Below are positions 35,528 to 44,434 of a stretch of DNA of 64,000 nt, piece by piece; the first letter of the stretch is position 1, and every line of letters starts with the position of its first letter. Both the position numbers and the translations under genes were made by a program. The DNA lies in the NCBI RefSeq assembly GCF_900010725.2, contig NZ_LR734877.1:317412-381411 (forward strand), written 5' to 3'. This stretch comes from Planktothrix serta PCC 8927 (GTDB lineage Bacteria > Cyanobacteriota > Cyanobacteriia > Cyanobacteriales > Microcoleaceae). Under the pieces are notes generated by a model. That model was not told the origin of the DNA and made no database searches. It was given only the letters and a program-made list of their open reading frames with translations.

Positions 35528-36391
35528 CTACGAAAGTAATGCTGCTTTCTTTTGCTCAAATTCTTCTGACGTGATAATGCCTGCATTTTTGGCATTTTCT
35601 AGTTGCTTTAGTTTTTCAGCAAAGGTAATCTCTTTCTGAATTTGGGCAGCTTTACGATCAAACTCCTCTTGACTCAAAATTCCCGACGCCAAAGCTGCTC
35701 GAAGTTGAGACAGTTTACTATCCAGTTCGGCATGGGATGACTGAGCCATTAATTCAGCTTTTTTGTTTTCATACTCATCCTGACTTAAAATACCAGTTTC
35801 CAAAGCCTTTCTGAGCTTTAGCAATTTCTCATTTAGATCACTATTCTTTTGGGTATCCTGAGCTTTATTTTCGATTTCTATTTTTTTTGCTTGATAGGCT
35901 ACTTCATCAATAAAACCCTGGTCGAAAGCATCTTTTAGCTGCTTCAGCTTTTCTTGTATAGATTCTTTCTCTTTTAAAATTGTAACTTCTCGTTCAGATT
36001 TTATCTGTGCTTTAAAGATGATCTGTTCTTCTATAAATTTCCAGATATCTCCTTCTATCTTTTTAGCCCATCCCGTTGCTAATCCGCTCCCAATAATACT
36101 AACACCTCCAGTCAGCACGGCGGCAACTCCACCAGCCACTAAGTTGCTAGCCCATTCTCCCGTTCCGACTTCAACAGAAAAGTCATTTGGCTGTCCCAAA
36201 ATCAAAATCGTAAAAGCTCTAGATGCTCCGACTGCTTTTCTCCAGCCTTCTGTTTTCTGAGCCTGTAAGCACCAAGAGCCTTCAGCTTTATTTGATTGGA
36301 CTTCATATCCTTGATCTAAAAACCAGGATTCGATCTGTTTATTTAAGACATCTAGATCGCAGTTTTTATCTCGATAGGTTTTCTTTGTCAT
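35528..36391 (-). CDS. Protein with four tandem SHOCT domains
   Basis: A 287-residue protein. Residues 1-130 form an unknown N-terminal domain (LNKQIESWFLDQGYEVQSNK; WRKAVGASRAFTILILGQP) with a glycine-rich hydrophobic stretch (LVAGGVAAVLTGGVSIIGSGLA) that may enter the membrane. From about 150 to 287 four SHOCT modules follow, each of the form KLxxLxxAxxxGIxSxEEFExKKAxL. SHOCT domains are short helical hairpins found at protein ends, thought to mediate oligomerisation or lipid contact. The gene is flanked by direct repeats. Confidence 0.82.
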   Translation of the reverse strand: MTKKTYRDKNCDLDVLNKQIESWFLDQGYEVQSNKAEGSWCLQAQKTEGWRKAVGASRAFTILILGQPNDFSVEVGTGEWASNLVAGGVAAVLTGGVSIIGSGLATGWAKKIEGDIWKFIEEQIIFKAQIKSEREVTILKEKESIQEKLKQLKDAFDQGFIDEVAYQAKKIEIENKAQDTQKNSDLNEKLLKLRKALETGILSQDEYENKKAELMAQSSHAELDSKLSQLRAALASGILSQEEFDRKAAQIQKEITFAEKLKQLENAKNAGIITSEEFEQKKAALLS

Positions 36392-36495
36392 AATTTAACA
36401 TCCTCTCGATCTACTGGGGTTAATTCCTCATATCTTCAACAATGATACCCTAAATGATATTACAGTGCTACACATTTCCTAACTTTAATGCTTTA

Positions 36496-36600
36496 TTGTT
36501 GCCAGATTCTACCTAGCCATGCCTTTTAGCAGACTCTACCTGCTGTTAACGGGAGGCAGAGCCTCCCTGAGTGGGTTCCCAGGTAGAACCAGGGAACCAG
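36496..36600. repeat. Direct repeat copy 2 flanking the SHOCT gene
   Basis: Matches 35351-35457 in the same orientation, sharing TTCTACCTAGC, CCTGCTGTT, GGAGGCAGAGCCTCC and GGTTCCCAGGT. It ends just before the stop of the beta-helix/SLH gene. Confidence 0.75.
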
Positions 36601-36606
36601 AGGAAA

Positions 36607-39000
36607 TTAAACAATATAAGGAGAATCAATCGCTTGCGCCCGATTAACAGCCACTAACGTTTGATAGAAAATCGCCGCAATTTCCGCACGGGTGACATCT
36701 CTTAACGGATTAAATACCTCTTTTTTCGGGTAATTAACAACCATATTTAATTCCGTTGCTGTAATCATGGCATTAACAGCAAAAGCCGGAATTTGAGCAC
36801 GGTCAGTATAAACACTTAAACTATTCGAGGTTCCCCCGGTTAATTTCAACCCATTCACTAAAGAAACAATCCCTTGAGACCGAGTTAAATTTTGATTGGG
36901 TCGGAAGGTTTTATCAGGATAACCTGATAGAAAACCCCCCCGATTTGCCTTATCAATGGCTTCTTTCCCCCAAAAATCCGCCGGAACATCGGTAAAGGCG
37001 ATGGCTTCTCGAATAGGGGTGAGTGTAAACGCTTTCATTAACATCGCGGCGTGTTGGGCGCGAGTTAAGGTCGCATCGGGTTTAAATGAGCCATCGGGGA
37101 ACCCGCTAATAATTCCCATCTCTGCTAACCGTTCAATAAATGCTCTCGCCCAATGAGAACCAATATCGCTGAATTTTGCCCCCCCAGGAACCGGAGTCGG
37201 TGTGGGACTGGAGCCAGGAGTTGGGGTTGGGGTGGGGGAGGGAGTCGGACTTTCATTGGCGCTAAATTCAATACTTCCTAATGTCCGAGTCGGGTTAATT
37301 TGATTTCCCACTGAAACTAAGGTGAATTTACTGGCATTTTGCACATCATATTTGCCATTATCAACAAACACATTCCCGCCATTATCTTGAGGGTTGCCCA
37401 TATCCGGGGTAGAATCAGCAATTACGGTTAATCCATCTTGGAGATTCTTCTTAACTTGATTTTTCCGTAATACAGGTTTAGATTGTCCTGATAACACCAG
37501 ACCAGAACGGTTTTCTAAAATTTCGTTTTCAATAATTAATGGGGCGGCAGAGGCTTGCACGGCGATCGCATATCCGGTATTTTGGAATTTATTCCCCCGA
37601 ATTTCTCCTTTCGCATTTCCCGCTAAAGCGATACCATTGCCAACATTTTCAATAAAATCACTATTCAGCACCGCAGGAATAGCTGTTCCCGTTGCAAATA
37701 ACCCTTCTCGTTTAGATTTTGATAAAGTACAACTGGCAACGGTACAATAAACGGATTCAGCCCAGATTCCTGTTCCTCGCGTTTGCTGATTGGTGATACT
37801 CAAACCCTTGACCGTCGAGTTATTTTGCATCAAAATCGTAATATTCTGAGACGCTGCACTGGGACTGGTAAACGTACCACTCCCCACAATCATTACATCT
37901 TTGCCTTTTGTGGCTTCGTTCCCGACGATTGTAACTCCCGATGGCACAATGAAGGGAAATACTTCCCCACTGGCTGCGTTATAGCTTCCTGGGGCGACTT
38001 GAATCAGGGTTCCTGATTGGGCACGACTAATCGCTTTAGCAATGGTTTTCAAGGGGTCAGATTGACCACCTGTGGCGGAATCATTGCCTGTGGCAGAATT
38101 AACAAATAAGGTAGCAGATGCAGCCATCGGTACAGTTTGAGTCACGACTTGTAGAGTTCCTTTAACGCGAGTAGGACTAATAATATTTCCAAAAGAAGTT
38201 AAGCTGGCAGTTCCGGCATTTTGAATATCAAAACCGCCATTATTGCGAATTGTATTTCCCCCTGGAGTTTGTACTGTTCCTAAGTCGGGTGTGGCTTGAT
38301 TCATAATCACAACCCCATCGCCGCTATTGCGTTCAATGAGGTTTTGACGCAGAATGGGTTTAGCGTGATCGGCAATTAATAATCCAGAACGATTTTCTAC
38401 AATAGCATTATCTCGAATTAAGGGAGCCGCTTGATCTTTAATGGAAAGACCATATCCGGTATTTTGAAAGGTATTGCCTTGAATTTCTCCTTTGATTTCC
38501 CCTTCAATAGAAACCCCATACCCTTCATTTTGAATAAAAATACTATTGAGAATTTGAGGATTTCCTGCACCGACGGCATAAACCCCTTCTCGTTTGCATC
38601 GGGTTAACGTACAGTTAGCAATAATCGGAGATTGAGATTCAATCCAAATGCCTGTTCCTCTGGTTTGAATATTGGTGACGGTGACGCCTCGCAATTGGGC
38701 GTTATTTTGCATCAAAATAGTAATATTTTGACTGGCCGCACTGGGACTGGTATAAAGTCCATTGCCTTCGATTAAAATCCCACTGCCTTTCCCTGATTCA
38801 TTGCCAATAACAATTACCCCAGAAGGCACATTCAGAGGGAACGCTTCACCACTGAAACTGTTATAAGTGCCCGCTTCGAGGTAAATCGTTGTTCCCGACT
38901 GGGCTTGAGACAGGGCTTTTTTTAAGGTTTTAAAGGGGGAATTTGACTCCCCGGAACTGAAATCGTTTCCAGTGGCGGGGTTAACGTAAAGAGTTACCAT
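36607..39000 (-). CDS. DUF1565 beta-helix surface protein with SLH domains
   Basis: A 797-residue protein. Residues 1-290 and 296-580 are duplicated modules: each opens with a DUF1565 stretch (LYVNPATGNDFSSG / LFVNSATGNDSATGG), shares TSPSAASQNITILMQNN, then forms a right-handed parallel beta-helix. A PTPSPTPTPTPG linker leads to three SLH domains (about 605-797; FSDIGSHWARAFIERLAEMG; FTDVPADFWGKEAIDKA; third weaker). SLH domains bind peptidoglycan-linked polymer or act in outer-membrane attachment. No signal peptide is visible at the start MVTLYVNPATG. Confidence 0.92.
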   Translation of the reverse strand: MVTLYVNPATGNDFSSGESNSPFKTLKKALSQAQSGTTIYLEAGTYNSFSGEAFPLNVPSGVIVIGNESGKGSGILIEGNGLYTSPSAASQNITILMQNNAQLRGVTVTNIQTRGTGIWIESQSPIIANCTLTRCKREGVYAVGAGNPQILNSIFIQNEGYGVSIEGEIKGEIQGNTFQNTGYGLSIKDQAAPLIRDNAIVENRSGLLIADHAKPILRQNLIERNSGDGVVIMNQATPDLGTVQTPGGNTIRNNGGFDIQNAGTASLTSFGNIISPTRVKGTLQVVTQTVPMAASATLFVNSATGNDSATGGQSDPLKTIAKAISRAQSGTLIQVAPGSYNAASGEVFPFIVPSGVTIVGNEATKGKDVMIVGSGTFTSPSAASQNITILMQNNSTVKGLSITNQQTRGTGIWAESVYCTVASCTLSKSKREGLFATGTAIPAVLNSDFIENVGNGIALAGNAKGEIRGNKFQNTGYAIAVQASAAPLIIENEILENRSGLVLSGQSKPVLRKNQVKKNLQDGLTVIADSTPDMGNPQDNGGNVFVDNGKYDVQNASKFTLVSVGNQINPTRTLGSIEFSANESPTPSPTPTPTPGSSPTPTPVPGGAKFSDIGSHWARAFIERLAEMGIISGFPDGSFKPDATLTRAQHAAMLMKAFTLTPIREAIAFTDVPADFWGKEAIDKANRGGFLSGYPDKTFRPNQNLTRSQGIVSLVNGLKLTGGTSNSLSVYTDRAQIPAFAVNAMITATELNMVVNYPKKEVFNPLRDVTRAEIAAIFYQTLVAVNRAQAIDSPYIV

Positions 39001-39189
39001 AGTTGTGTTAATGATTAAACCATTTGCACTTGATTCTAAACTTCAGTTACAGTTACCGGGTTAGGGATTCGGTCAAAAAACCGGAAAAACTTAATTTATT
39101 TTAATATTGTTCTGTTGGTTACAGTCTTAGAGGGTTTTAACCTTTACGGGTTTGAGGCTGAAGATGGGCATAGCCCATCCTACTTTGGG

Positions 39190-40251
39190 TTAACTGTTAT
39201 AGCTACGATTTCGCCATTTAGACAGTTGAGATTCTCCAAAGGAAGCTAACCCTTGCAATTCTACAACCCGTTTTTGCAAAACGTTAATTAAATTATCTTG
39301 TTCTTGCAAATAGTTTTTGAGGGCATCATAATTAACCGTTGGATTCGTGGTTTCTTGCTGTTGTATTTTAGTCGAAACTAAATCCGCTAATTTTTGTTCC
39401 AGTGTCGCCAGTTGAGTTCTTTGGTTTGTACAAAGATATTCTAACTGCTTATAAGTTTCCGCCGGAATACTGTGAGCTAATTTTGCTTCTAATTCGGTAA
39501 TCTTCTCCTGTTTCATTTGGAGTTGAGCTAGAGAACTATTGCTTTCATGGATTTCTTTTTCCAGAGCTTCAATCTGCTGATTTAATTGCCCTTTGGTGTT
39601 TCGTTCCTGTTCTAACTCCTGTTGCAAGGCTTGGTGAGTTTCTGCTGGAATAGCGGCGGCTAATTGTTGCTCTAATTCTGAAATTCGAGTTAATTGAGTT
39701 TCTAATTGAGTGATCGTTGATTGTTGTTTTTCAGAGGCTTTTTGTAAAGCCTTATACGTTTTTGAGTCAACCGTTTGTGTTACTTTTTGTTTGAGTTGAG
39801 CTTGTAAATCAGCAACAGTTTGTTTTAGCTGTTCTGCTTCTTGTTTTAAGGCTTCGTAGGTTGCAGAAGTAACGGTTTGTGCCAGTTGAGCTTCTAACTC
39901 CGATACCCTAGCGAGTTGTTGCTGTAAATTTTGAATGGTATTCGCCTGTTCTTCAATCTGCTGTTTTAGCTCGGCTTCCTTAGTCGAGGGTGCAGCAGAT
40001 TCTACATTAACGGTTTCTGTTGTTTCCGAGGAAGTAGAAGGGGTTGTTTCTTTTTGTTCTGTCCCATGGTTTAACTTCTCTTTAGCAAGATGTTCAAATA
40101 ACTCGGATTTTGATAATCCTAATTCTTTAGCCATAGCTTCTACTTGTTGAGCAGAATCAGCCGTTAAAGAAACCGTAACTTTTACTTTGTCACTAATGGC
40201 AGAAGTAGGACGGGAAGTAGAAGGAGTGCGTTTTTTTCTATTAGTGGACAT
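39190..40251 (-). CDS. Ribbon-helix-helix coiled-coil protein
   Basis: A 353-residue protein. Residues 20-65 (VKVTVSLTADSAQQVEAMAK, then ELGLSKSELFEHLAKEKL) look like a ribbon-helix-helix DNA-binding domain. The rest is a long coiled coil (residues 85-345) with a recurring unit: ISELEQQLAAAIPAETHQAL, with variants at about 120, 165, 200 and 260. This suggests a DNA-bound filament or spacer protein, comparable in plan with KfrA-type or SMC-like proteins, although no such family is recognised. Confidence 0.75.
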   Translation of the reverse strand: MSTNRKKRTPSTSRPTSAISDKVKVTVSLTADSAQQVEAMAKELGLSKSELFEHLAKEKLNHGTEQKETTPSTSSETTETVNVESAAPSTKEAELKQQIEEQANTIQNLQQQLARVSELEAQLAQTVTSATYEALKQEAEQLKQTVADLQAQLKQKVTQTVDSKTYKALQKASEKQQSTITQLETQLTRISELEQQLAAAIPAETHQALQQELEQERNTKGQLNQQIEALEKEIHESNSSLAQLQMKQEKITELEAKLAHSIPAETYKQLEYLCTNQRTQLATLEQKLADLVSTKIQQQETTNPTVNYDALKNYLQEQDNLINVLQKRVVELQGLASFGESQLSKWRNRSYNS

Positions 40252-40869
40252 GAGACTATATTCCTTAAAAATTTCACTTAAGAGCCCAGAATTTTAGATT
40301 TTAAAGGTTTGAGAGAGAACTCAACCCCAAATCTAAAAGCATTTATCCCAAATTTATGGATTGGATGGCGGTAGACTTTCGGTGGAGGATAGATGTTTGT
40401 AGGGGTTTCAGCTTTAATATGCTGTTAAACCTAACCCCCCAAAGTTGCTAACTCAATAAACTAAGTCAACAGGAGGGTTAGGTTAGATTGGGTTGTGGCG
40501 GGATGTTACCTTATCCGTTTGCCTGCTGGTTCAAAACACTGAAGTCTTGAATTCCTGTTCAACATTATCCTGCAATAGCCTACATTTAGAAGTATAGGGC
40601 GGTGCAGAGACAAAAAAGTGTAAATTTTGTGAAGAACAAGAGGGCGGGTCTGTGGAGTAGGCGTCCCGCCTGCTAACGGTCTATGGAAAAAAGCAGGGTC
40701 GCTGATCTGGGAGAGCAGCAGGAGGGCGGGAATACAGCCATCATCGCTCTCAGCAGCCCAAAGCCAAAAAATGATGCTAAAAAATTTTAATGCTATATAG
40801 TATAAGTATTAGTTTATGTTTCTTGTGGGTGTTCACCAGAATTAGCCTATTATTAATTATTAAAAAATC
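40252..40869. other. Gap between coiled-coil gene and VapB-like gene
   Basis: No intact gene in about 620 bases. Two related blocks, GAGGGCGGGTCTGTGG with GTCCCGCCTGC (about 40640-40673) and GCAGGAGGGCGGG (about 40719-40731), form inverted copies of a GC-rich repeat unlike the AT-rich surroundings. Confidence 0.5.
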
Positions 40870-41130
40870 ATGCCAAAAACTTTCAACGCTATTTTAAAAA
40901 ACAATTCTATTCAATGGCTGGATCAAACTCCCGACATCAATTTAGAGAGTTCAGTTAAAGTTAAAATCACTTTTTTAGAAGAAGTATCTACATCGGAAAG
41001 CAAGTCTAATGGTAAAAAAATGACTGAAGCTTTAAATAAATTATCAAAAAACAATGTCTATTCTAAAATTAATCCTCAAAAATGGCAACAAGAAATTCGT
41101 CAAGATCGTTTGCTTCCTAATCGAGATTAA
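40870..41130 (+). CDS. VapB-like antitoxin with broken toxin partner
   Basis: An 86-residue protein. The N-terminal strand region MPKTFNAILKNNSIQWLDQ resembles small AbrB/DUF104-like antitoxins; the C-terminus ends WQQEIRQDRLLPNRD, a tail I associate with VapB antitoxins paired with PIN toxins. Four bases after it a PIN toxin starts but breaks off after 18 codons (41134-41190). Confidence 0.78.
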   Translation: MPKTFNAILKNNSIQWLDQTPDINLESSVKVKITFLEEVSTSESKSNGKKMTEALNKLSKNNVYSKINPQKWQQEIRQDRLLPNRD

Positions 41131-41133
41131 AGT

Positions 41134-41190
41134 ATGTTACTTGATAGTAATATTATCATCTATGCAGCCCAATCTGTAAATGTTTTCTAA
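41134..41190 (+). pseudogene. Truncated PIN toxin, first 18 codons only
   Basis: MLLDSNIIIYAAQ is the canonical PIN N-terminus with the first catalytic Asp; it then runs into SVNVF and a stop at the edge of a repeat element. The rest of the toxin is absent. The antitoxin at 40870 is intact. Confidence 0.82.
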
Positions 41191-41278
41191 ACATTCCCCC
41201 TGTAGAGACGTTGCATGCAACGTCTCTACAGGGGGTTAGGGGGGATCATCGTGGTTCGTTTATAATTAGATTTCATAT
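41191..41278. mobile_element. MITE-like element truncating two genes
   Basis: The right part (GGGGGATCATC ... ATAATTAGATTTCATAT) matches the complement of the 9358-9450 element including its GATTTCATAT end at 41269-41278. The left part is replaced by a 28-nt palindrome GTAGAGACGTTGCATGCAAC... (41202-41229) set between CCCCCT and AGGGGG. It meets the dead end of a PIN toxin on one side and supplies the stop codon of the NB-ARC gene on the other. Confidence 0.72.
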
Positions 41279-42616
41279 TACATATTTCCCAAAAATAGAA
41301 GACAATTTAAACATAATTTTATCCTGTTTTATTTTAGTAACTAAATACCGTTGTTGTAAAGATTGTAACCCATTAATTAAATCCGTTGATGATAACTCTA
41401 CACTTTCTCTCAATGTTTCTCTGGATAAGGGTTGCTCAAATTGACTTAATTTTAAAACGATTTGTTGTTCAATAGGTGAGAGTCGGTTAAAGAGTTGGTT
41501 AAAATGCGATCGCATTTCTTGAGTAATTACTAATTCATTCTCAGCTAAAAACTCAGCAACATCACCATCAAAGATATTTTTAATTGAAATAGCAATACTT
41601 TTTAAATAAACGGGATTTCCTTCATATAAATTAATTAATGTTAACCAACACTCGTCATTTTCTAATCTTTTATTATTCAGAATTTCGAGATCATATAAAC
41701 CGGATAAATCTAAACAATTAATCGGATATAAGTCGTTATCTAAACATTCCATTTCTGCACATTTTTCTTGACTGATTAAAATTAAACTGCTCTGATGTTC
41801 GGTTTCTGTTATCAGGGTAAAAAAGTTTTGATAACTGTGATATTCCGGTTGATATTGTCCCGCAAATTCACCCGGAGTAAAGATATTTTGAACATCATCA
41901 AGGATAATTAAACATTTTTTATTTGTGAGAAAATCTAATAATTCTTTGAATTGCTCATCTATAGTCTGTTTTTCTTCGGGTTTAATAATATTCAATAAAT
42001 CCTTAACAAGTAAATCTAAGGGTTTAGGATATTTTAAACTTCTCCAAATAATTACCTCAAATTGTTCTAAGTTTAAATCAATAAATCTTTTAACTAAAGC
42101 TGTTTTACCCATTCCCGATAATCCTAATACTGAGATTAAACGACTATTTTGTTTAAATATCCAATTAGAAAGGGTTTTAAGTTCAGTTTCTCGGTTATAA
42201 AAATTTATTATTTGAGGAGCTAGGGTTAAATAATGTTTAGCTTTTTTATTGTTTTCAATAATACTATTATCTGGATTTTTTGATTGATTTGGCGAGGGAT
42301 AATTAGGACAATAATTTATTTGGTTGTTTTCAAAATTAATAATTTTAACTTTATGAGAATTTATCACTCTTTCTATAGTCCAACAAAAATTAGATTTATT
42401 AATATTTTCTCCTAACTGTTCAGATAAAATTTTAAATAAATTCCTACATTCATCACCAATATAACCCTCATCATAATCATAAATGTCTGCTATTTGCTTA
42501 TAAGTTTTACCTTTAAATACTTCTTCAATAATCTTTTTTTGCAGATCATCTAAATGCTTCTCTGTCTCAGAAAATACTAAGCTATCTACAAATTGTAAAA
42601 TTTCTGTAACAGTCAT
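41273..42616 (-). CDS. STAND NTPase with NB-ARC, C-terminus cut by repeat
   Basis: A 447-residue protein. Residues 1-85 form the helical N-terminal domain found on vWA-MoxR-associated cyanobacterial signalling proteins (FVDSLVFSETEKHLDDLQKK; KTYKQIADIYDYDEGYIGDE). The NB-ARC ATPase follows, with Walker A GLSGMGKTALV and Walker B KCLIILDDV, then a winged-helix region ending FKLSSIFGKYVI. Family members usually continue into WD40 or TPR sensor repeats; here the stop TGA lies within a repeat element end. I use ATG 42616. Confidence 0.88.
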   Translation of the reverse strand: MTVTEILQFVDSLVFSETEKHLDDLQKKIIEEVFKGKTYKQIADIYDYDEGYIGDECRNLFKILSEQLGENINKSNFCWTIERVINSHKVKIINFENNQINYCPNYPSPNQSKNPDNSIIENNKKAKHYLTLAPQIINFYNRETELKTLSNWIFKQNSRLISVLGLSGMGKTALVKRFIDLNLEQFEVIIWRSLKYPKPLDLLVKDLLNIIKPEEKQTIDEQFKELLDFLTNKKCLIILDDVQNIFTPGEFAGQYQPEYHSYQNFFTLITETEHQSSLILISQEKCAEMECLDNDLYPINCLDLSGLYDLEILNNKRLENDECWLTLINLYEGNPVYLKSIAISIKNIFDGDVAEFLAENELVITQEMRSHFNQLFNRLSPIEQQIVLKLSQFEQPLSRETLRESVELSSTDLINGLQSLQQRYLVTKIKQDKIMFKLSSIFGKYVI

Positions 42617-42813
42617 AAAAGTTAAATGGTGTAACACTTTTAGTCATTATAACTCAATTTCCTTCCAGATTATCAGGTTTTTTCAGATATTTTATTAATA
42701 CTTCTTAATAAAACATCAGGTAATATCAGATATTTTCTGGTATCACAAAAAATCAATTTAGTATAAAAATGATTAATCCGGTTTTACTCAAGCAAAGTAA
42801 TTTGCTAAAAATA

Positions 42814-44307
42814 ATGGTTAATCAACTTTATTATGGCGATAATTTAGAAGTTTTAAGACGTTATATTAAAGATGAATCAGTTGATTTATGTTATATTGAT
42901 CCCCCTTTTAATTCTAAACGCAATTATAATCAAATCTATAATAATATTGGTTCCGAGGATAAAGCTCAAGCACAGGCATTTATTGATACCTGGGAATGGG
43001 ATGATCACGCTATTCATGGAATAGAGGAAATTATCACTAATTATCATGGTTTATTTACCCAGCAATGTATTGATTTAATTATAGGTTTAAGGAATGTTTT
43101 AGGAAAAGGAAGTTTACTTGCTTATTTAGTGAGTATGACTTTAAGGATAACAGAAATTCATCGAGTTTTAAAACCTACAGGTAGTTTTTATCTACATTGT
43201 GATCCCAATGCAAGTCATTATTTAAAATTAGTATTAGATGCTGTTTTTTGTGCAAAAGTGGGTAGTTTTAGAAATGAAATTGTTTGGATTTATTCTCGTA
43301 TGGCTGCTAAAAATCAAAAGCAATTAAGTAAATGTCATGATATAATTTTTTGGTATTCTAAATCTGAAAAATGGGTTTTTAATGTAGATGAAATTAGACT
43401 ACCTTATGCAGAAACAAGTAAAGCCCGTGCTGGGTATAAGAAAACTAATTTAGGTGGTGGTAAACCTAAAAGCGAAATTTGTGAGTTAAATGAAGGGGGA
43501 AAATTTCCTGAAGATTGGATTAATATTCCTTTTATTCGTGGTAAGGAATATTTAGGATATCCAACACAGAAACCAGAAGGATTATTAGAAAGAATAATTA
43601 AAGCAAGTTCTAACGAAAATGATATAGTATTAGATGCTTATTGTGGTTGTGGTACAACCGTTGCAGTTTCCCAAAAATTAGACCGAAAATGGATAGGAAT
43701 TGATATTACTTATCAAAGTATTAGTTTAATCTTAAGAAGATTAGAAGATAGCTTTGGTAAAGGGGTTTTAGATACGATTAAACTGCATGGTATTCCTAAA
43801 GATATAGAAAGTGCAACAGCATTAGCAAATAAAGCAGACGATCGCACTCGAAAAGAATTTGAAAAATGGGCAATCCTAACTTATACTAATAATAGAGCAA
43901 TAATTAACACAAAAAAAGGTTCTGATCAAGGTGTAGACGGAATTGCTTACTTTCAAGGTAATCAAAATGAACCTGAAAAGATAATTTTTCAAGTCAAATC
44001 AGGAAAAGTAAAACCAGGAGATATCCGAGATTTAATAGGAACAATGACACTAGAAAATGCTAGTATAGCCATATTTATAACTTTAGAAAATCCCACTAAA
44101 GATATGATAAAAACGGCAAAATCTGCTGGTTTTTATCAAAGTCAATACATGAGTCAAAGTTGTGATAAGATTCAAATTGTCACAGTCCAAGATATTATTG
44201 AAAATCAAAAAAGATTAAATATTCGTTTGAGTTTAGAAGTTGTTAAAAGTGCTGAAAAACAAAAAGAAGTGAAAGTTAATCAGATGGAGTTAGACTTAGA
44301 TATTTGA
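42814..44307 (+). CDS. DNA methyltransferase with Mrr-like nuclease tail
   Basis: A 497-residue protein. Residues 1-330 are a beta-class methyltransferase: NQLYYGDNLEVL, catalytic IDPPFNSKRNYN, GYPTQKPEGLLERII and AdoMet motif LDAYCGCGTTVAVS. Residues 345-455 hold a restriction-like domain: EFEKWAI, GSDQGVDGIAYF and IIFQVKSGKVKPGDIRDLIG, i.e. the D...QxK pattern of Mrr-type nucleases. It is divergent from the STAND gene (about 200 bases apart). The ATG at 42814 is preferred because homologues begin near NQLYYGDN; an ATG at 42769 adds 15 residues. Confidence 0.88.
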   Translation: MVNQLYYGDNLEVLRRYIKDESVDLCYIDPPFNSKRNYNQIYNNIGSEDKAQAQAFIDTWEWDDHAIHGIEEIITNYHGLFTQQCIDLIIGLRNVLGKGSLLAYLVSMTLRITEIHRVLKPTGSFYLHCDPNASHYLKLVLDAVFCAKVGSFRNEIVWIYSRMAAKNQKQLSKCHDIIFWYSKSEKWVFNVDEIRLPYAETSKARAGYKKTNLGGGKPKSEICELNEGGKFPEDWINIPFIRGKEYLGYPTQKPEGLLERIIKASSNENDIVLDAYCGCGTTVAVSQKLDRKWIGIDITYQSISLILRRLEDSFGKGVLDTIKLHGIPKDIESATALANKADDRTRKEFEKWAILTYTNNRAIINTKKGSDQGVDGIAYFQGNQNEPEKIIFQVKSGKVKPGDIRDLIGTMTLENASIAIFITLENPTKDMIKTAKSAGFYQSQYMSQSCDKIQIVTVQDIIENQKRLNIRLSLEVVKSAEKQKEVKVNQMELDLDI

Positions 44308-44330
44308 TAATCTCAACCACTATGGGGATT

Positions 44331-44363
44331 AAAAACCCGGTTTCTTTAAGAAACCGGGTTTTT
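44331..44363 (+). terminator. Terminator hairpin after methyltransferase gene
   Basis: Perfect 15-bp stem AAAAACCCGGTTTCT / AGAAACCGGGTTTTT with loop TTA, 23 bases after the stop codon and ending in a T run. It also belongs to the GAAACCGGGTTTC repeat common in cyanobacteria. Confidence 0.75.
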
Positions 44364-44434
44364 AGGATGTGTGGGAGTTAGGAGTGCGATCGCTGCTATA
44401 ATATAAACAGGTAACTTTAGGTTAGGAAAACATA

